26,288 nucleotides of DNA from Actinomycetes bacterium. GTDB lineage: Bacteria; Actinomycetota; Actinomycetes; Mycobacteriales; Micromonosporaceae. The translations under genes were made by a program, and so were the position numbers. The stretch spans positions 1 to 26,288 of the forward strand of contig JAJYSW010000016.1 in assembly GCA_021793335.1 (NCBI GenBank). The letters run 5' to 3'. The notes under the pieces are model-generated. The model did no database searches. It worked only from the letters and a program-made list of their open reading frames with translations, and was not told the origin of the DNA. The stretch's first letter is position 1. Each line of letters opens with the position of its first letter. Of this stretch, positions 22,635 through 26,288 are shown piece after piece.

Positions 22635-23528
22635 ATGTTCGACGAGCGCACCAGTGTCGTCATCGCCACCAGGAACCGGGCGACCGAACTCAAACGCACC
22701 GTGGTGGAGCTGCTTTCGCTCGATCCGAGCCCGCAGGTGATCGTGGTCGACAACGCCTCGACCGACGACACCGGGCCGCGGATGCGCGCCTTGGCCGCCG
22801 GGTGCCCGCACGTGCACTACCGCCGGCTGCCCGGCAACGCGGGGGCCGCCGCGCGGAACGTGGGCGTCCGCGCGGCCACGACTCCGTACGTGGCCTTCAG
22901 CGACGACGACTCCTGGTGGGAGCGCGGGGCGCTGAGCCGGGCCGCCGACCTCCTCGACGCCCATCCGCGTCTCGGACTGGTCGCCGCCCGCACGCATGTG
23001 GGCGAGGAGGCCCGGCCCGATCCGCTCAACGAGGCGATGGCCCGCAGTCCTCTCGGGACTGTCGAGGGGATGCCGGGGCCGTCCGTCCTCGGCTTCATCG
23101 CCTGCGCCGCCGTCGTCCGCCGCTCGGCGTACGTCCAGGCCGGCGGTTTCAGCGACATCCTGCACTTCCCCGGCGAGGAGCAGCTGCTCGCCTACGATCT
23201 GGCCGCGCGCGGCTGGGCTCTGTGCTACGCCGACGAGGTCGTCGCCCGCCACCATCCCTCCGCCGAGCGGCCGCCGTCGGACTGGCGTCGCGCCCGCGAG
23301 CTGCGCAACGTCGCTCTGACCTCGTGGCATCGCAGGCCGCTGGGGGTGTGCCTGCGCGACACCCGGCCTCTGGCCGCGGCGGCGCTGCGGGACCGGAGCG
23401 CCGCGGGGGCCCTGGCGGAGCTGCTCACGCGCCTTCCCGCGGTCCTGGCCAGGCGCCGCCGTCTGCCCGCCGAGATCGAGGCCGCGGCCGCGCGGCTGGA
23501 GACGGCCGGGGCGGGGTCCGACCGATGA
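22635..23528 (+). CDS. GT2 glycosyltransferase, first of a tandem pair
   Basis: GT-A fold family 2 transferase. TSVVIATRNRATELKRTVVEL opens the domain, VIVVDNASTDDTG follows at 36-47, the metal-binding SDDDSWW is at 89-95, and GEEQLLAYDLAARGW contains the acceptor-side EE. No membrane segment is apparent; likely cytosolic or peripheral, using an NDP-sugar donor. The start is taken at MFDERTS; a GTG at 22602 is an in-frame alternative and neither has a strong SD. The end overlaps the next, paralogous gene by ATGA. It diverges from the heptose operon and probably serves the same glycan. Confidence 0.87.
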   Translation: MFDERTSVVIATRNRATELKRTVVELLSLDPSPQVIVVDNASTDDTGPRMRALAAGCPHVHYRRLPGNAGAAARNVGVRAATTPYVAFSDDDSWWERGALSRAADLLDAHPRLGLVAARTHVGEEARPDPLNEAMARSPLGTVEGMPGPSVLGFIACAAVVRRSAYVQAGGFSDILHFPGEEQLLAYDLAARGWALCYADEVVARHHPSAERPPSDWRRARELRNVALTSWHRRPLGVCLRDTRPLAAAALRDRSAAGALAELLTRLPAVLARRRRLPAEIEAAAARLETAGAGSDR

Positions 23529-24421
23529 GCCGCGGACGCGTCACGGTCGCCGTCATCACGCGCAACCGCCGAGCCGAGTTGGAACGCACCCTCGCGCACA
23601 TGACCGCGCTGCCCGACGGCGGTCCGGTCATCGTCGTCGACAACGCCTCGTCCGACGGCACCGCCGCGGCGGTGCGCGAGAACTTCCCGCAGGTCCGGCT
23701 CGTGCGCTCCGAGCGCAACCTGGGGGCGATCGGCCGCAACGTGGCCGTCGGCCTTGCGGGCAGTCCTTATGTCGCCTTCTGCGACGACGACACTTGCTGG
23801 GAGCCCGGCTCGCTCGCCCGCGCCGCCGATCTGCTCGACGCCTATCCCTCGGTCGCCAGTGTGACGGGGCGATGCCTCGTCGAGCCCGGTCTCGAAGAGG
23901 ACCCGCTCACCCCGGAGCTGCGCGAATCGCCGGTGCCCGGACCCGCGTGGCTGCCCGGCAGGCCGGTCCTGGGGGTCCTGGCCGGGATCACCATGTTCCG
24001 CACTGCTGCGTTCGAGCAGGTCGGCGGGTTCGATGGCCGCATGTGGTTCAGCGGCGAGGAGGAGCTGCTCGCCCTCGATCTGGCCGCCGCCGGCTGGTGG
24101 ATGTGCTGGGTCGAGGACGTCGTCGTCCGCCACCGGCCCTCCGTCGCGCGCGATTCGGCCGAGCGGCGTCGCCTCGGCATCAGAAATACACTATGGACTC
24201 AGTGGTTGCGTCGTCCCGTGCGAAGCGCCCTGCGCCGCAGTCTGGAGGTCCTGCGGTCGGCGCCGGCCGATGCCACGACCGCCGCGGCCGTCGTCGACGC
24301 CGTCCGCGGCACGCCGTGGGTGCTGCGCCGCCGCCGGGTCGTCCCGCCCGATATCGAGGCGGCCCTCGTGCTCCTCGAAGGACCGCAGCGGGCTTCGAAG
24401 GCCCGCCGCTATATCGGTTGA
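23525..24421 (+). CDS. GT2 glycosyltransferase, second of a tandem pair
   Basis: 298 residues, colinear with the preceding GT2: TVAVITRNRRAELERTL, VIVVDNASSDGTA, GAIGRNVAVGLAGSPYVAFCDDDTCWEPGSLARAADLLDAYP split across residues 68-105, FSGEEELLALDLAAAGW, and VVVRHRPSVARD. The shared blocks, spacing and C-terminal tail (IEAA...LE) show a tandem duplication. The DXD-like motif is CDDD (86-89). Starts in an ATGA overlap with its paralogue, so the two are translationally coupled. Donor and acceptor unknown. A short stretch near 24180-24205 uses noticeably more A/T than its surroundings but stays in frame. Confidence 0.88.
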   Translation: MSRGRVTVAVITRNRRAELERTLAHMTALPDGGPVIVVDNASSDGTAAAVRENFPQVRLVRSERNLGAIGRNVAVGLAGSPYVAFCDDDTCWEPGSLARAADLLDAYPSVASVTGRCLVEPGLEEDPLTPELRESPVPGPAWLPGRPVLGVLAGITMFRTAAFEQVGGFDGRMWFSGEEELLALDLAAAGWWMCWVEDVVVRHRPSVARDSAERRRLGIRNTLWTQWLRRPVRSALRRSLEVLRSAPADATTAAAVVDAVRGTPWVLRRRRVVPPDIEAALVLLEGPQRASKARRYIG

Positions 24422-24424
24422 CCG

Positions 24425-24436
24425 CCGCGGCCGCGG
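24425..24436. terminator. 12-bp palindrome in the GT2/GT4 convergent spacer
   Basis: CCGCGGCCGCGG is a perfect palindrome filling the 16-bp gap between the convergent stop codons at 24421 and 24438. It has no loop of its own, so a terminator role is only a possibility. Confidence 0.25.
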
Positions 24437-24437
24437 T

Positions 24438-25622
24438 TCAGGCGGCGGCCAGCTCGTACGCCTTGATCGTCTCGGTCGCGATCGCGTCCCAGGAGTAGAG
24501 CGCGCACGCCCGCAGCCGCCCGGCCTGCCCGGTCCGGCGTCCCAGCTCCACGTCTTCCAGATAGGGCCGGATCGCCTCGGCGACCGCCTCGGGCGCGACC
24601 CCGTCGGGGACGAGTGTGCCGGTGACGCCGTCCTCGACGGAGTCGGTCATGCCGCCGACCGCCCCGGCGACCACGGGAACGCCGCAGGCCATCGCTTCGA
24701 GCGGCACGATGCCGAACGGCTCGTACCAGGGCGTGCAGACCACCACGTCGGCCGAGCGGAACTGTGCGGGCATCGCCTCGTGCGGGACGCGCCCGGGCAT
24801 CCGCACTCGGTCCGAGACGTCGGCTTCCCGCGCGATCCGGTGCAGCCGCCGTGCTTCCGGATCGCTGTGCACGGGGCCCTCGGCCGGTCCTCCGGCGATG
24901 ACCAGTTCGGTGTGGGGCAGGTACTGGAGCGCCTTGATCGCCGTGTCGACGCCTTTGCGCGGCACGAGCCTGCCGGCGGTGACGATGCGGTGGCGGTCGG
25001 CGTGCTCGGCGAGCGGCCCGAGGGGATTGAAGTGGTCGAGGTCCACGCCGCAGGGGATGACGGCGACCTTGTCCTCGGAGACTCCCATATCGGCGAGTTC
25101 GGCGACCTCATCGCGGCAGGTGGCGATGATGCCCGCGCACCGCGCGCCGAGGTCGCGTTCGAATCGGGTGCGGTCCGGCGGGCTGGTGTCGGCCTCGCCC
25201 TGGTGGCGGCGCTTGACCGTGCCGAGCGCGTGGTACGTCTGCACCACCGGTAGGTCGCGGGAGTCGGCCGCCCGCAGCGACGCCAGCCCCGACATCCAGA
25301 AGTGCGCGTGCGCGATGTCGGGCGGTTCGGCGTCCCATATCGTCCGCAGCCGTTCGGCGAATACTCCCATGTGCGGCAGCAGCCGGTCCTTCGGGACGCG
25401 CTCGGCCGGGCCCGCCTCGATGTGGACGACCTCGTAGCCGTCGGGCGAGGCGATCCGTTCGGGCAGGTCGGGTCGGTCGCGCCGCGAGTACACCGAGACC
25501 TCGTGATCTTGCCGGCTCAGCGCGGCGGCGAGTTGTGCGACGTGCACGTTCTGGCCGCCCGCGTCGGCCCCGCCCATGGCCGCGAGCGGGCTGGCGTGCT
25601 CGGACACCATTGCGATCTTCAT
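24438..25622 (-). CDS. GT4 glycosyltransferase
   Basis: GT-B fold family 4 transferase, 394 residues. The N-terminal acceptor domain begins MKIAMVSEHASPLAAMGGADAGGQNVHVAQLAAAL split over residues 1-35, a glycine-rich loop like that of MshA and sucrose-phosphate synthases. PDIAHAHFWMSGLAS follows. The C-terminal donor domain has VTAGRLVPRKGVDTAIKAL, then EPFGIVPLEAMACGVPVVA with the E-x7-E donor-binding pair. The ATG has GAGGAG just upstream. It lies 19 bp downstream of another GT4 gene on the same strand, so both form a unit convergent with the GT2 pair. The donor is a nucleotide sugar, not identifiable here. Confidence 0.92.
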   Translation of the reverse strand: MKIAMVSEHASPLAAMGGADAGGQNVHVAQLAAALSRQDHEVSVYSRRDRPDLPERIASPDGYEVVHIEAGPAERVPKDRLLPHMGVFAERLRTIWDAEPPDIAHAHFWMSGLASLRAADSRDLPVVQTYHALGTVKRRHQGEADTSPPDRTRFERDLGARCAGIIATCRDEVAELADMGVSEDKVAVIPCGVDLDHFNPLGPLAEHADRHRIVTAGRLVPRKGVDTAIKALQYLPHTELVIAGGPAEGPVHSDPEARRLHRIAREADVSDRVRMPGRVPHEAMPAQFRSADVVVCTPWYEPFGIVPLEAMACGVPVVAGAVGGMTDSVEDGVTGTLVPDGVAPEAVAEAIRPYLEDVELGRRTGQAGRLRACALYSWDAIATETIKAYELAAA

Positions 25623-25641
25623 GTCGTCTCCTCGGTTGCGC

Positions 25642-26288
25642 TCACGTGGCGATCTCCGTCAGCAGCGTGTCCCACCGCCGCAGGAAGTCGTCGAGTCCGA
25701 AGTTCGTCAGCGCGTATTCGCGCGCCGCCTTGCCGGCCGCGACGGCCTGCTCGCGGTCCTCCATCAGCTCGCGCACACCCGCCGTGAGCGTCGCCACGTC
25801 GCACGAGACGACGCCGACCTCCGGCGGGAACGAGGCGGCCTCGGTCGCGGCGACGACGGCCACCGGCATGGCCAGGTGCATCGCCTCCAGCAGCGAGAGC
25901 CCGAGCGAGGTCCAGCGGGCGGGGTGCACGTAGACGCGGCGCCGGGCCATCTCCCGGTGCAGCTGGTCGAGGGGCAGGTCGGGGCCGCCGACCAGTTCGA
26001 AGCGGCCCGGCTCTGGGTCGGCCCGCATCTGGGCGGCCTTGATCCCGAAGACGTCGACCGGGGCGGCGGTGCGGAACCGCGGCAGCAGGTCGGCTCCTGC
26101 GACGCGACCTCGGCGCACCGGCTCGTTGATGACCGCCACGGCCCTGGCGAGGTCGCCCTCGTAGCGGGGGCCGGGGTCGACGATGCCGTGCCCGATGACG
26201 GTGGTCGGCGCTTCGCCGCAGTCCCACATCAGCCGGTTGAACTCGGTCACGTGGACGACGGGGATGTCGCCGCGGTCGGCCAGGACGT
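25642..26288 (-). CDS. GT4-like glycosyltransferase, 5' end outside the window
   Basis: Partial: the reading frame is open to the right-hand edge, so the N-terminus is missing and at least 215 residues are seen. The visible part is the end of the acceptor domain (HVTEFNRLMWDCGEAPTTV, IGHGIVDPG) and the donor domain with VYVHPARWTSLGLSLLEAM, then MPVAVVAATEAASFPPEVGVVSC. The usual first glutamate of the E-x7-E motif is replaced (WTSLGLSLLEAM), leaving only the second Glu. The gene ends 19 bp before the GT4 gene at 25622, suggesting an operon. It probably belongs to the glycan locus, which therefore extends beyond this window. Confidence 0.85.
   Translation of the reverse strand, partial: VLADRGDIPVVHVTEFNRLMWDCGEAPTTVIGHGIVDPGPRYEGDLARAVAVINEPVRRGRVAGADLLPRFRTAAPVDVFGIKAAQMRADPEPGRFELVGGPDLPLDQLHREMARRRVYVHPARWTSLGLSLLEAMHLAMPVAVVAATEAASFPPEVGVVSCDVATLTAGVRELMEDREQAVAAGKAAREYALTNFGLDDFLRRWDTLLTEIAT

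Overview
The window is high-GC DNA with dense, tightly packed genes, frequent ATGA stop/start overlaps, GTG starts and several genes lacking a Shine-Dalgarno (SD) site. Together with a RamB-type regulator next to the glyoxylate-shunt genes, this points to a filamentous or related actinomycete (Actinomycetota). The genus cannot be fixed from sequence reading alone. No rRNA, tRNA, CRISPR array, insertion sequence or phage gene was recognised.

Positions 1-9070 are metabolic. An aceA-aceB pair (isocitrate lyase, malate synthase) is transcribed leftward and faces a divergent RamB/ScfR-type regulator across a 136-bp spacer containing a perfect 16-bp palindrome. Next come a membrane-tailed short-chain dehydrogenase, a strong bidirectional hairpin terminator, an epoxide-hydrolase-family gene divergent from a WYL-domain regulator, and an alpha/beta hydrolase co-transcribed with that regulator. 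Positions 9072-11409 hold a divergent LacI-family repressor and MFS transporter. They share a 31-bp spacer with a perfect 18-bp operator-like palindrome that covers the transporter's predicted -10, transcription start and start codon region.

Positions 11436-14608 hold a membrane acyl desaturase downstream of a NarL-type response regulator and its membrane histidine kinase. The arrangement resembles the Bacillus DesK-DesR-Des thermosensing set, but the functional link is inferred.

Positions 14679-26288 form a glycan-assembly region. A seven-gene leftward operon encodes, in transcription order: an O-carbamoyltransferase; a fusion of a GT2 glycosyltransferase to a GmhB-like heptose-bisphosphate phosphatase; a GT9 heptosyltransferase-like enzyme; GmhA; a bifunctional HldE; a short SDR; and a second GT9 enzyme. 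GmhA, HldE and GmhB together would convert sedoheptulose 7-phosphate to an ADP-heptose, the GT9 enzymes would transfer it, and the carbamoyltransferase would decorate it. A divergent pair of duplicated GT2 enzymes and a convergent pair of GT4 enzymes (the last cut by the window edge) flank it. No HldD-type epimerase, polymerase or flippase is visible. The most interesting system here is this apparent heptose-plus-carbamoyl glycan locus in an organism not expected to make LPS, including the GT2-GmhB fusion.
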